Positions 25,627 through 34,975 are shown, numbered from the stretch's first letter. The stretch: DNA of 64,000 nt from Roseobacter ponti (GCF_012932215.1 NZ_CP048788.1:1984001-2048000); one strand, 5' to 3'. Notes: generated by a model from the sequence alone, not told the origin. Numbers and translations: made by a program.

Positions 25627-26987
25627 TGCGGCGTCTGGTTCTGCCGCTCGTCATCCTGCTTGCAGGCTGTGCCCCCGCCACCCAGAACAATACCGCGTCG
25701 CGCGCCGTTTTCGGCGAGGGCATCCTCCCGCCGATGAAAACCTTCGCGCCGCAAAAGCAGGCGCAGACGACGAAGTCCAACACCGGTCTTGCGCGTGACT
25801 TCATGGAGCTTTCTTTCCGGATGGAAAGCGGCCGCGCCCTGCCCGTGTTCACCCGGTTCGAGGGGCCCGTGACGGTGCGGATGACCGGCAATCCGCCGGC
25901 CACGATGAAGGGCGATCTGAACCAGCTGATCACCCGGCTGCAGACCGAGGCACAGATCCCGATCAGCGTCACCACCAGCGCGGATGCCAATATCACCATC
26001 CAGGCCGTGCCCCGCTCATCGATTAAAAAGGTTCTGCCACAGGCGGCCTGTTTTGTTGCACCTAACGTCGGCTCGATCCGTGAATACCGGTCTGCACGCC
26101 GGGCGCCACAGACCAACTGGACCCTGCTGCAGACCCGTGAGCGTCTGGCGATTTTCATTCCCAACGATTCCAGCCCGCAGGAAGTGCGCGATTGTCTGCA
26201 TGAAGAACTGGGCCAGGCGCTGGGGCCGCTGAACGATCTTTACCGGTTGCCGGATTCTGTATTTAACGATGACAATGTGCACACGGTGCTCACCGGGTTC
26301 GACATGATGATCCTGCGCGCGACCTATGCACCGGAGCTGCGCTCGGGCATGTCACCTCAGGAAGTCGCAACCCGCCTGCCCGCCATCTTTGACCGCATAA
26401 ATCCCGCCGGGCGCAAACAGGCTGCTGCCCCGGCCAGCCCGACCCCGCAGGTCTGGAACCAGTCGATTCAGACTGCCCTCGGCCCGGGCGCAGATTACGC
26501 CCGCCGCCAGGTGGCCTCCGATACGGCGCTGCGCATCGCTGTAAACGAAGGATGGACAGACAACCGTCGCGCCTTTGCGCATTACGCCCGTGCGCGCCTG
26601 CTGCAGGCCAGCGACAGCGAGGCGGCGCGCCGTCAGTATGAGATTGCGGACCGGTTTTATGCCCGTTCGCCGCAAACCCGCCTGCACCGCGCCTACGTTG
26701 CGACACAGCTTGCCGCTTACGAGCTCGCCGACGGCGATCCGGTGGCCGCGCGTTCGCTGGTTGAGCCACACATCAGCATTGCGGCACAGTCTCAGAATGC
26801 CTCTTTGCTTGCCACGCTGCAGCTTCTGCGCGCTGAGAGCTTTGCGATGGAAGGGCGAGCCGATGAGGCCCGGGCGGTCAGGCTGGACAGTCTGGGGTGG
26901 GCGCGATACGGGTTTGGCGCGGACTGGGTTGTGCGGGCGAAACTGCGCGAAATATCGGCCCTGAACCGCCAAAACGCACCGGCCTGA
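25623..26987 (+). CDS. DUF2927 lipoprotein
   Basis: A 454-residue protein with a lipoprotein signal peptide, MRRLVLPLVILLAGCAPAT, lipobox LAGC with Cys17 as the lipidated residue, so it is anchored in the membrane facing the periplasm. A domain at about 160-270 resembles DUF2927 (LHEELGQALGPLNDLYRLPDSVFNDDNVH), where HEE and the downstream segment look protease-like. The C-terminal 150 residues are helical and repeat-like (TPR-like). Its presence between MoxR and a VWA protein suggests an envelope-associated job. Function unknown beyond the family name. Confidence 0.82.
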   Translation: MMRRLVLPLVILLAGCAPATQNNTASRAVFGEGILPPMKTFAPQKQAQTTKSNTGLARDFMELSFRMESGRALPVFTRFEGPVTVRMTGNPPATMKGDLNQLITRLQTEAQIPISVTTSADANITIQAVPRSSIKKVLPQAACFVAPNVGSIREYRSARRAPQTNWTLLQTRERLAIFIPNDSSPQEVRDCLHEELGQALGPLNDLYRLPDSVFNDDNVHTVLTGFDMMILRATYAPELRSGMSPQEVATRLPAIFDRINPAGRKQAAAPASPTPQVWNQSIQTALGPGADYARRQVASDTALRIAVNEGWTDNRRAFAHYARARLLQASDSEAARRQYEIADRFYARSPQTRLHRAYVATQLAAYELADGDPVAARSLVEPHISIAAQSQNASLLATLQLLRAESFAMEGRADEARAVRLDSLGWARYGFGADWVVRAKLREISALNRQNAPA

Positions 26988-27024
26988 TCCCGCCCCGGCG
27001 GAATAAAGCCGCAGGAGAGCACAG

Positions 27025-27192
27025 ATGATCGTTATTCTCGGAGCCGTTCTGGGCGCCCTTATCGGCGGGTTTACCGCAAAAAAACGCGGGGGAAACCGCA
27101 AGGATATCGCCCAGTATGCGGCGGGGTATGCCATGGCCTTTGTCGTCGTGAGCCTGGTTCTGACCGTGCTGCTTGACCGGGCCCTGCTCTGA
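27025..27192 (+). CDS. small two-helix membrane protein (55 aa)
   Basis: A 55-codon ORF beginning MIVILGAVLGALIGGF, with hydrophobic residues 2-16 and 33-50 separated by a basic loop (AKKRGGNRKDIAQ), predicting two membrane helices. An excellent ribosome binding site (GCAGGAGAGC) precedes the ATG. It ends 10 bp before the VWA gene, so it is in the same transcript. It seems to belong to the cluster and not to be an artefact, but its function is unknown. Similar short ORFs have been misnamed in databases, so names should be treated with care. Confidence 0.7.
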   Translation: MIVILGAVLGALIGGFTAKKRGGNRKDIAQYAAGYAMAFVVVSLVLTVLLDRALL

Positions 27193-27202
27193 AGGAACCG
27201 CG

Positions 27203-28390
27203 ATGTTTCTGCCTTTCTTTGACGCCCTGCGCAAAAATGCCGTCCCGGTAAGTCTGCGCGAATACCTGGCGTTTCTGGAAGGCATGGCGGCCGGGCTTGC
27301 GACCTATGACGTCGATGCGTTTTACTACATGGCGCGCACGATCATGGTCAAAGACGAGCGCAATATTGATAAATTTGACCGGGCGTTTGCCGCTGCCTTC
27401 TCGGGGATCGAAAATATCAGCGCCGCACAGGTACTGGACGCGGTGGATATTCCGGCCGGCTGGCTGGAGAAAATGGCCGAAAAACATCTCAGCGCGGAAG
27501 AGAAAGCAGAGATTGCGGCCCTGGGCGGTTTTGACAAGCTGATGGAAACCCTGCGGCAACGGCTCGAAGAGCAGAAAGGCCGCCATCAGGGTGGCAATAA
27601 ATGGGTCGGTACCGCTGGAACATCTCCTTTCGGCGCATATGGCTACAACCCCGAAGGCGTTCGCATCGGACAGAAAGACTCGCGCCATCAGCGGGCAGTC
27701 AAAGTCTGGGACAGGCGCGAGTTCCGTAACCTCGATGACACCGTCGAGCTTGGTACGCGCAACATCAAGGTGGCGCTGAGGCGTTTGCGTCGCTGGGCGC
27801 GGGACGGCGCGCAGGACGAGCTGGACCTCAACGGGACCATCCGTGCCACCGCAGAGCACGGGTACCTTGATGTGAAAACCAGGCCTGAACGGCGCAATGC
27901 GGTCAAGGTGCTGCTGTTTCTCGACATCGGCGGGTCGATGGATCCGCATGTGAAGGTGGTCGAGGAGCTCTTTTCCGCCGCGCGCTCGGCGTTCAAACAT
28001 CTTGAGCATTATTATTTTCACAACTGCCTGTACGAAGGTGTGTGGCGCGATAACCGCCGCCGCTGGGACGCGCAGATCCCGACCCATGATGTGCTGCGCA
28101 CTTACGGGCCTGATTATAAATGTATTTTCGTGGGTGACGCATCGATGTCACCCTATGAGATTGCTTATCCGGGCGGTGCATCAGAACACTGGAATGCCGA
28201 AGCCGGCGCGACATGGATCACCCGCGCCAAAGAACAGTGGCCCGCAACTCTGTGGATCAATCCGGTGCCCGAGAAGTACTGGCCGTACACTCAGTCGATT
28301 TCGATGATTGAGGAGCTGATCGGCCCTGAGGCAATGGTGCCAATGACGCTTGAGGGGCTCTCGCGTGGCATGAAAACACTGGCGCGTTAA
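27203..28390 (+). CDS. VWA-domain protein (CoxE-like)
   Basis: A 395-residue protein. An N-terminal helical domain (about 1-130) precedes the von Willebrand A domain at about 235-395 with the metal-ion-dependent adhesion site LLFLDIGGSMDPHVKV, where Asp241 and the following Gly-Ser are the metal ligands in the form typical of this family. The family is the CoxE/YeaD2 type and partners with MoxR ATPases. The ATG at 27203 after AAGGAACCGCG is preferred to an upstream in-frame start in the previous gene. Likely partner of the MoxR ATPase at 24220, with which it would form a chaperone pair. Confidence 0.88.
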   Translation: MFLPFFDALRKNAVPVSLREYLAFLEGMAAGLATYDVDAFYYMARTIMVKDERNIDKFDRAFAAAFSGIENISAAQVLDAVDIPAGWLEKMAEKHLSAEEKAEIAALGGFDKLMETLRQRLEEQKGRHQGGNKWVGTAGTSPFGAYGYNPEGVRIGQKDSRHQRAVKVWDRREFRNLDDTVELGTRNIKVALRRLRRWARDGAQDELDLNGTIRATAEHGYLDVKTRPERRNAVKVLLFLDIGGSMDPHVKVVEELFSAARSAFKHLEHYYFHNCLYEGVWRDNRRRWDAQIPTHDVLRTYGPDYKCIFVGDASMSPYEIAYPGGASEHWNAEAGATWITRAKEQWPATLWINPVPEKYWPYTQSISMIEELIGPEAMVPMTLEGLSRGMKTLAR

Positions 28391-28442
28391 CGCCCGCGGC
28401 GTCGCCCTTGCCAGGGCATGGGCGCCGCCCCATATTCTATGC

Positions 28443-29135
28443 ATGCTCAAGTTCACTCCGATACTGCTCGCCATTCTCTATGGCCTCGCGATGTACCGCT
28501 TCTCCGCCTGGCGGACAGCGAAGGAACTCGACGAGAAATCCACTGAGCTGGCAGATCCGATGCTGCGCACACTGACCGACCGCATGGCGGCAGCGCTCGA
28601 TCTGACAAAGATCCGTGTGCACATCTATGAAATTGAGCCGGTGAACGGGCTGGCGGCTCCTGACGGGCGAATTTTCATCACCCGAGGGTTTTATAACCGG
28701 TTCCGGGCGGGAGAGGTTTCGGCCGATGAGATGGCCAGCGTGATCGCGCATGAACTGGGCCATGTGGCGCTCGGGCATTCGCGCCGGCGTATGATTGATT
28801 TCTCGGGCCAGAATGCCCTGCGCACAGCACTTGCCATGGTGCTGAGCCGGTTCCTTCCGGGTGTTGGTGTCTTTGTTGCCGGCATGCTGACCTCGCTTCT
28901 GGCGGCACGGTTGTCGCGCAGTGACGAATACGAGGCTGATGCCTATGCTGCGGCCCTGCTGACAAAGGCAGGCATCGGGGTTGACCCGCAAAAGAGCCTC
29001 TTTCGCAAGCTAGAAGCGCTGACACAGCAGCGCGGGGCTGCACCTGCCTGGCTCATGAGCCATCCGAAGACCGAAGAGCGTATCGCAGCCCTTGAGGCTC
29101 TTGAAGCAAAATGGGCGGCCGGCGCGCAGGTCTGA
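28443..29135 (+). CDS. M48-family metalloprotease
   Basis: A 230-residue zinc metalloprotease with an N-terminal hydrophobic anchor (about 2-18) and the active-site motif IAHELGHVALGH at residues 101-112, His103 and His107 zinc ligands and Glu104 catalytic, followed by a third ligand glutamate in SDEYEADAYAAAL. Relatives are HtpX/BepA-like membrane quality-control proteases. It follows the VWA gene by 52 bp on the same strand, and is convergent with the PIN gene. A role in envelope quality control alongside the MoxR/VWA pair is inferred from context. Confidence 0.9.
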   Translation: MLKFTPILLAILYGLAMYRFSAWRTAKELDEKSTELADPMLRTLTDRMAAALDLTKIRVHIYEIEPVNGLAAPDGRIFITRGFYNRFRAGEVSADEMASVIAHELGHVALGHSRRRMIDFSGQNALRTALAMVLSRFLPGVGVFVAGMLTSLLAARLSRSDEYEADAYAAALLTKAGIGVDPQKSLFRKLEALTQQRGAAPAWLMSHPKTEERIAALEALEAKWAAGAQV

Positions 29136-29139
29136 CCCG

Positions 29140-29679
29140 CTATCCCAGTGCCTTTGCAAGCCGCGGCAGGCGCGCTTTTTTCAGCAGGGCGCGCATCTGC
29201 CAGTCATCTCCGGAAAGCCGCCGCGCGGTGTCCAGCACATCGCCGGCATAAGAATTTATGACGTCGGGGTCGTTCTGCCATGCCCTGTGAAGCCAGGTGT
29301 CTGGATCGATCCGCGCCAGACCCTCCTCCGCGAGCGTTCCACGAGGAAAATCCTTTGCGTTCAGTGTCATGATAGCATCAGCTGAAGCACAAACAGCGGC
29401 GGCCAGAACGTGGATGTCATCAGGATCGGGCAGCCACAGACGGGTCTCCAGTGTCGCCGGCGCGGTGACCACCGCCTGCGGCCAGGCAGCGCGCAGCATG
29501 GCGATTTCCGAACGGGCCTGGGTTTCACCTACCGGCCCGAGTTTCCGTGCCGCACGCGCCCATTCTTCCAGGATCCGCTCAGACCAGCAGGGCTCAAACA
29601 GACCCGCGCGGGCAGCACCCATCACCATTTCGCGCATTACTGTGGGATAGAGCACACAGGCGTCGATGAGGATCTTCAT
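29140..29679 (-). CDS. PIN-domain ribonuclease-like protein
   Basis: A 179-residue PIN domain protein, very likely the rhodobacterial RSP_2648-type family. The acidic active-site residues are recognisable: Asp in KILIDACVLYP at the N terminus, Glu in RILEEWARA and the LPDPDDIHVLAAAVCASAD segment. The C-terminal part is longer than in VapC toxins. No small antitoxin gene precedes it, so it is probably not a canonical toxin-antitoxin pair. It lies 3 bp after the RNA methyltransferase gene, hence co-transcribed and plausibly linked to RNA processing. The ATG at 29679 gives a normal start. Confidence 0.8.
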   Translation of the reverse strand: MKILIDACVLYPTVMREMVMGAARAGLFEPCWSERILEEWARAARKLGPVGETQARSEIAMLRAAWPQAVVTAPATLETRLWLPDPDDIHVLAAAVCASADAIMTLNAKDFPRGTLAEEGLARIDPDTWLHRAWQNDPDVINSYAGDVLDTARRLSGDDWQMRALLKKARLPRLAKALG

Positions 29680-29682
29680 GGC

Positions 29683-30906
29683 TCAGAGCGCAAAAAAGAC
29701 AGACTTGAGATAACCGCTCTCTGCAAGCTGCGGCAACTGCGGATGGTCCGGCCCGGCAAAACCTGTGTAGATCAGGGACCCGCGCCGCCCTGCCCGGCCG
29801 ATGCCGCGCGCTGAAGCGGCCCGAAAGGCCTGCAGATCGGCAGCATGCGAGCATGAACAAAGCCCCAGAATGCCGTTCTCCGCAACCAGCGGTGCTGCGA
29901 GACGCGCGATGCGCTCATAGGCACGCAATCCCGCCTCAAGCGCCGGTCTGGCCGGCGCAAAGGCGGGCGGGTCGCAGATCACAAGATCAAACTGCGCACC
30001 TTCCTCGCCGAGGGCGGCAAGCACGTCAAAAGCGTCTCCCTGCCGGGTCGCGAACCGGTCCGCAACGCCGGTGGCTTCCGCCCCCGCCAGCGCCAGATCA
30101 AGGGCCGGCGCCGCACCATCCACCGCCAGCGCCGAGACGGCACCGGCCGCCAGAGCGGACAGTGAAAACCCGCCCACATGGCTGAATACATCCAGAACGC
30201 GCGCGCCCTTCGCAAGCCCGGCAGCAAAGGCGTGATTGGGCCGCTGATCGTAATAAAGGCCGGTTTTCTGGCCGCCTGTCAGATCAGCCATATAGGTGGC
30301 ACCGTTCATCGGCACAGGCACCGGTCCGTCGGGCGCTGCACCGCGTAGCACAGCAGTGATGTCATCAAGTCCTTCGAGGGATCTGGTGCGCCCGGCAGCG
30401 TTTTTGATCACGCAGGTGCATCCGGTGATCTCTGTGAGGGCCTCGACCAGTGCATCGATATGCGCCTCTGCCCAGGCGGCGTTCGGTTGTACAACACAGG
30501 TATCCCCGAACCGGTCAATCACGATGCCGGGCAAGCCATCTGCCTCGGCATGCACAAGCCGGTAGTAGGGGTCCGGATAAAGCCGCTTGCGCAACGCCAG
30601 CGCCTTGTGCAGTCGCCCGGCAAACCAGGCGGCATCAATCACCGCGCCCGGGTCGGTGTCGAGCATCCGGCAGATAATCTTTGAGCCGTTGTTGACCGCC
30701 ACGAGCCCCATGGGCCGACGTGCGTCATCCTCCAGAACCGCGACCGCACCGGGGGCGATGGCTTTGGTGCGACGATCGGTGACCAGTTCATTGGCATAGA
30801 CCCAGGGAAACCCGTGGCGCACGGCGCGCGCATTGGCTTTGGGACGCAGGCGGACAACCGGATAACCGGCGGGATCAGAGCGGGCATGAGAAAGGGGCGC
30901 TGTCAT
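29683..30906 (-). CDS. class I SAM-dependent RNA methyltransferase (RlmI-like)
   Basis: A 407-residue protein with an N-terminal PUA-like RNA-binding domain (about 10-85, VRLRPKANARAVRHGFPWVYANEL) and a Rossmann methyltransferase domain. Its AdoMet motif is GARVLDVFSHVGGFSLSALAAGA, and the catalytic/base region is LVICDPPAFAP. It matches the RlmI-type 23S rRNA m5C methyltransferase superfamily, in rhodobacters the RSP_2647-type group. The PIN gene follows directly. The methylated site is not inferable here. Confidence 0.85.
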   Translation of the reverse strand: MTAPLSHARSDPAGYPVVRLRPKANARAVRHGFPWVYANELVTDRRTKAIAPGAVAVLEDDARRPMGLVAVNNGSKIICRMLDTDPGAVIDAAWFAGRLHKALALRKRLYPDPYYRLVHAEADGLPGIVIDRFGDTCVVQPNAAWAEAHIDALVEALTEITGCTCVIKNAAGRTRSLEGLDDITAVLRGAAPDGPVPVPMNGATYMADLTGGQKTGLYYDQRPNHAFAAGLAKGARVLDVFSHVGGFSLSALAAGAVSALAVDGAAPALDLALAGAEATGVADRFATRQGDAFDVLAALGEEGAQFDLVICDPPAFAPARPALEAGLRAYERIARLAAPLVAENGILGLCSCSHAADLQAFRAASARGIGRAGRRGSLIYTGFAGPDHPQLPQLAESGYLKSVFFAL

Positions 30907-30943
30907 AGCGCCCCTCTATCCTGACACGTCCGGTGATGAAAGG

Positions 30944-31621
30944 TCAGATACGGTTATTGAGGGTCTGAATGAGGCCGAGTTTCGGGTTTTCGTAACCTTC
31001 TGGCTCGGTCAGTTCTTTGCGGATCACATTCGCCAGGTGATCGGTGATGCGCACTTTCTGGGTCTGACCCTGCGCCATGGCGTTGATGGCTTTCTGCCCG
31101 CCAAAGCCCACGAGGTCCGCCTGTACAACGCGGGGCTTTTCCAGCAACAGCCCGGTTTCAGCGCTGCGGATCGACAGGCCGAATTTGATCGAGTGAATGC
31201 CACCCACGGTATAACGGGTTTTTTCTGTCAGCGCGTGAAAGCGCATGACCTGTACGTCGACGATGACGGGTACGGCGCCCTTAACGTCAGATGTGCCGCG
31301 CGCCATAGCGTCTTCAAAGATGGCAGCAACCTGGGCATGACGGTCGCCCACCGGGTCCTCGCGCCAGACGATATCGCCCTTGGGGTAATACCGGTTGGCT
31401 TCGGAGACGATCAGGCTGCGGGGTACGGCCACGTTCACTTTGGTGACGTTGTAGCTTGAAACGGCTTCTTCAAAGTCAAAACCGGAGGGCCCGGTCGCCG
31501 CAAATTCCAGCGTAGGTTCGGTGGTCTCGAAAGGCGCATTACGGGTGGTATAATCAGAGGCGCCACAGGCCGACAACAGTGCGGCGATACCAATGGCGAG
31601 GATCAGTCTGACGGGTTTCAT
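30944..31621 (-). CDS. lipoprotein of DUF6778 type
   Basis: A 225-residue protein beginning MKPVRLILAIGIAALLSACGAS: a lipoprotein signal with lipobox LSAC and lipidated Cys19. The rest is a compact domain with the conserved-looking stretch NVAVPRSLIVSEANRYYPKGDIVWRE and a second block VQVMRFHALTEKTRYTVGG. I recognise the family only as a rhodobacterial DUF (6778, from memory). The ATG at 31621 is chosen for the signal peptide over an in-frame start 11 codons earlier. Its 3' end lies 37 bp before the methyltransferase start, so they may be co-transcribed. Function unknown. Confidence 0.7.
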   Translation of the reverse strand: MKPVRLILAIGIAALLSACGASDYTTRNAPFETTEPTLEFAATGPSGFDFEEAVSSYNVTKVNVAVPRSLIVSEANRYYPKGDIVWREDPVGDRHAQVAAIFEDAMARGTSDVKGAVPVIVDVQVMRFHALTEKTRYTVGGIHSIKFGLSIRSAETGLLLEKPRVVQADLVGFGGQKAINAMAQGQTQKVRITDHLANVIRKELTEPEGYENPKLGLIQTLNNRI

Positions 31622-31745
31622 ATCTGCTCTCCTGTTGGGGTTACGTGGACGCACCCCGGTTTTTTCACCCTTTCGGATAGGGGGAGAAACAGGCTGAATT
31701 ATGACAAATTTTAGGTATTTCGCGCAGATGCCCGGGGGAGATGGT

Positions 31746-32018
31746 TCAGTTGCGGGGCCGCGAACGCCACCCGCCGCGCCGGCGCGGGGCGGCCATGCCC
31801 GTCAGCCCTTCGGACATCACAGCGGTCATCGGATGGTCGGGAAATCCCGGCTGATAGCGGGCGATCAGAGCCCGCAGCACAACGCCCGTGTCCTGTTCCA
31901 CCGGCAGGCTGAGCGCCCAGTCGAGAAAGACGGAGCGGCATTCGGCCGGGGTGATGCCCTCAATCCGGTAGGCTTCGAAAATCAGGCCCTTGGGGTCGTT
32001 TTCATCACCCTTTTTCAC
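31746..32018 (-). CDS. conserved small protein downstream of glnE
   Basis: A 90-residue basic protein starting with GTG at 32018 (VKKGDENDPKGLIFEAYRIEG), preceded by an ideal ribosome site CGGAGAGGAGACAC. The start overlaps the last 14 bp of glnE, so it is translationally coupled to it. The C-terminal third is rich in Arg (PRRRGGWRSRPRN). There is no membrane helix and no motif I recognise. An ATG 13 codons upstream exists, but the GTG with its strong site is preferred. The linkage to glnE is the only clue to its function. Confidence 0.65.
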   Translation of the reverse strand: MKKGDENDPKGLIFEAYRIEGITPAECRSVFLDWALSLPVEQDTGVVLRALIARYQPGFPDHPMTAVMSEGLTGMAAPRRRGGWRSRPRN

Positions 32019-34803
32019 GTGTCTCCTCTCCGGCGTAATCCGCCAGCGCCCGGTCAATCACGCCGGCACAGGCGTCATAGCTCTCTTCAAGCACGTCCTG
32101 CAACGCCTCCAGCGACGTCTGATCTGTCGCGCGCAGCACAAAGCGGTGCGCGGCCATGCCAAGCAACTCAGGATCCGGTACAGTTTCTGACAAAAGCCGT
32201 GTCGCTATGTTCATGGCCGAAAACAGAGCGCCTGCGGTGCGCAGAATGTCACCGCCTTTGTCATCAATCAGTCCGCAGGTCACAGCGTCGCGCATACCGT
32301 CTCTGCTGTCGGCGTGCCCGGCGATCAGGGCACCGGACTGGGCGATAAGCTCGATCTCCTGCAGCCGTCCCGGGCCTGTCTTGGTATCCCACAGGCTGGT
32401 CGCGGCTTTGGCCGCCCGGATCCGGTCCCGCATCTGAGCCACCTCCCGTGCGACCTCAGCCAGCGGTCGCGGGTGGCCAAGGAGACCCTCACGGAAAGCT
32501 TCGACATCACGCGTCAGATCATCAGGTCCCGCCACGACGCCGGCCCGGGTCAGCGCCAGATGTTCCCAGATCCAGGCCTGTTCGCGCTGATAGCTCTGAA
32601 AGGCGGGCCAGCTTGTCGCAACAGGTCCCTGATTACCCGAAGGCCGCAGGCGCATATCGACTTCATAGAGCCGTCCCTGGGACATGGGTGCGGTTAGTGC
32701 AGTGATCAGCGCCTGGGTCAGCCGCGCGTAATAGGGCCGCGTGGCGAGCGGTCTTTCCCCGTTTGAGCTTTCAGCATCCTGCGGGTCGTAGATTACAATC
32801 AGATCAAGATCCGAGCCCGGGGTCAGCCGCCCTGCCCCGAGCGACCCCATGCCCAGCACCACGGCGCCGCGTCCGGGTGGCGCCCCGTGCCGCCGCGCAA
32901 ACTGATCGCAGACCAGCGGCCAGAGTACACAGAGCACCGAACGTGCGATATCGGCATACTGCCGCCCGGCCTCATCCGGTGAAATCAACCCGCGCAGCAG
33001 ATGCACACCGACACGGAAATGCCATTCGTTGGTCCAGCGCCGCATGGCGTCAAGCCGCGCTTCGTAGTCGGTTTCTGTGTCGAGGCTCCGGCTCAGACTG
33101 CCTGCGAGCGCCTCAGCCCCCGGCCAGTCGGTGAAAAAATCCCCGCCGATCACCGCATCAAAGACCGCTGCATTGCGCGAGAGATACTGCGCCAGCGCCG
33201 GCGAGGTCCCGGTTATGTCAATGAGCAGATCGGCCAGTTGCGGATTTGCCTCGAGGAGCGAAAAGAGCTGCACACCTGCGGGCAGCCCCGCGAGAAACCC
33301 GTCAAAATCGCGCAGAGCGTCGGCAGGGCGCGCCGTCCCCGCCAGCCGTTTCAGCAGATCCGGTCGCAGACGTTCGAAAATGAGCCGGCTGCGCTCGCTG
33401 CGCAGCGCCGGATAACTGAGCCAGCGCGCCAGCGTCTGCTCGTCCAGATCATCAGGTGCGTCCTGTGCCGCCGGGGCCGGATGTGTCGGGGCAAAAAACC
33501 CTTCTGTCATCTCGTGCACTGCAGCAAGTCGCTCAGAAAGGTCGGTTTTCAGACTGTCGGCATCTGTGTCCATCATCGCCGCGAGGCATCCGAACCCCTC
33601 GTCAGTGGCCGGCAGCGTATGCGTCTGGGCGTCGTTCATCATCTGCAGGCGGTGCTCGACCGTCCGGTGCGCCACATAGTGATCGCTCAGTGCCGCTGCC
33701 AGATCGCTGGTGATCCAGCCCTTGCGCGCCAGGACCTCAAGTCCGGGAACCGTGCCCCGGCAGCGCAGATCGGGGTCACGACCCCCGGCAATCAGCTGTC
33801 TCGTTTGGGTGAAAAACTCAATCTCCCGGATGCCGCCGCGTCCCAGTTTCATATTATGGGCGGGCAGAGTGATGGGCCCGCCAAGGCCCTTGTGGGTGCG
33901 GATCGCGAGCCGCATGTCATGGGCATCCTGAATGGCCGCAAAATCAAGGTGCCGCCGCCAGACAAAGGGTGTGAGCGCTTTGAGAAACCGCGCCCCGGCA
34001 GGCGCGTCCCCGGCCGCCACGCGCGCTTTGATATAGGCTGCGCGTTCCCATGTGCGTCCGAGGCTCTCGTAATAGCGTTCGGCGGCTTCCATCGACATGC
34101 AGACCGGCGTGACCGCAGGATCAGGCCGCAGCCGCAGATCTGTCCTGAAGACATAGCCATCCGCGGTCATTTCGCTCAGCGTGGCAGACATCATCCGGGT
34201 GGCACGCACGAAGGCCGCGCGTGCGTCGTGAAAATCATCCGGATCAAACCGCGTCTCGTCAAAGAGGCAGATCAGATCAATGTCTGAGGAGTAATTGAGT
34301 TCTCCCGCACCCATCTTGCCCATCGCGAGGACCACCATGCCGGCTGCGTCCTGCAGATCATCTTCGGTCATGCCGGGCAGTTTGTCGCGCCGGATCTGGA
34401 CCGCCAGACCGGCCCGCAGCGCCACCTGACAGGCGATATCGGCAAAACGGGTCAGCGTCCCGGTCACCTTTTCCAGCGGCCAGGCCCCGCCGAGATCCGC
34501 AAGGGCCGTGATCAGCGCAACGCGCCGTTTGGTCCGGCGCAGGCGCACGCGCAGATCGCCTGATGTGTCCTCAGTGACCGTTTGCATCAGCCTGTCCAGA
34601 GCGGCGTCCGGGTCGTCGAGCGCCTCTTCGAGCCAGTCGCCTTCTCTGGTGATCAGCCCCGCCAGATAGGGGCTGCACCCTGCTGTCCCGCGCAGAAGCG
34701 CCGCCAGCGCCGGGTCACAGAGTGACAGCGCGGCAACTGCATCGGCACCTCTTTGTGCGTCCCAGGGCCTGGGTGTACGGGTGATTTTGCTGGCAAATGT
34801 CAT
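32005..34803 (-). CDS. glnE: glutamine synthetase adenylyltransferase/adenylyl-removing enzyme
   Basis: A 932-residue bifunctional enzyme that adenylylates glutamine synthetase (inactivating it) and removes AMP (reactivating it) under PII control, the key switch of nitrogen assimilation. Two nucleotidyltransferase domains are apparent: the N-terminal adenylyl-removase with MGAGELNYSSDIDLICLFDE and the C-terminal adenylyltransferase with GSLGAGRLTPGSDLDLIVIYD. The pair of D-x-D catalytic motifs is intact in both. An AT-rich palindrome lies 60 bp upstream. The next gene starts inside its stop region. Confidence 0.95.
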   Translation of the reverse strand: MTFASKITRTPRPWDAQRGADAVAALSLCDPALAALLRGTAGCSPYLAGLITREGDWLEEALDDPDAALDRLMQTVTEDTSGDLRVRLRRTKRRVALITALADLGGAWPLEKVTGTLTRFADIACQVALRAGLAVQIRRDKLPGMTEDDLQDAAGMVVLAMGKMGAGELNYSSDIDLICLFDETRFDPDDFHDARAAFVRATRMMSATLSEMTADGYVFRTDLRLRPDPAVTPVCMSMEAAERYYESLGRTWERAAYIKARVAAGDAPAGARFLKALTPFVWRRHLDFAAIQDAHDMRLAIRTHKGLGGPITLPAHNMKLGRGGIREIEFFTQTRQLIAGGRDPDLRCRGTVPGLEVLARKGWITSDLAAALSDHYVAHRTVEHRLQMMNDAQTHTLPATDEGFGCLAAMMDTDADSLKTDLSERLAAVHEMTEGFFAPTHPAPAAQDAPDDLDEQTLARWLSYPALRSERSRLIFERLRPDLLKRLAGTARPADALRDFDGFLAGLPAGVQLFSLLEANPQLADLLIDITGTSPALAQYLSRNAAVFDAVIGGDFFTDWPGAEALAGSLSRSLDTETDYEARLDAMRRWTNEWHFRVGVHLLRGLISPDEAGRQYADIARSVLCVLWPLVCDQFARRHGAPPGRGAVVLGMGSLGAGRLTPGSDLDLIVIYDPQDAESSNGERPLATRPYYARLTQALITALTAPMSQGRLYEVDMRLRPSGNQGPVATSWPAFQSYQREQAWIWEHLALTRAGVVAGPDDLTRDVEAFREGLLGHPRPLAEVAREVAQMRDRIRAAKAATSLWDTKTGPGRLQEIELIAQSGALIAGHADSRDGMRDAVTCGLIDDKGGDILRTAGALFSAMNIATRLLSETVPDPELLGMAAHRFVLRATDQTSLEALQDVLEESYDACAGVIDRALADYAGEETREKG

Positions 34804-34860
34804 GTTTCAGCTTGTGCCCGGAGCGCCCTTTAGGTCAATGCCCGCGAGGCTCCCCGATCC

Positions 34861-34877
34861 ATATTTTCAGAAAATAT
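34861..34877. promoter_or_regulatory. AT-rich inverted repeat upstream of glnE
   Basis: Perfect 7-bp arms ATATTTT/AAAATAT around a CAG loop, 58 bp before the glnE start on the opposite strand, in a locally AT-rich stretch. Could be part of the glnE promoter or a regulator site; no regulator is assigned. Confidence 0.35.
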
Positions 34878-34975
34878 TCTGCGCCAGAAGGCTGAATTTA
34901 TTACCTTTTCCGGATTAATGTAAAAATCATTCACATAAACCCTTGTCAATAGCGCCGGGAATCCCGATCTAGGAT

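Noticed and set aside
29140-29679. VapBC-type toxin-antitoxin module
   Set aside because: The PIN protein is longer than VapC and there is no small antitoxin gene upstream; the neighbour is an RNA methyltransferase.
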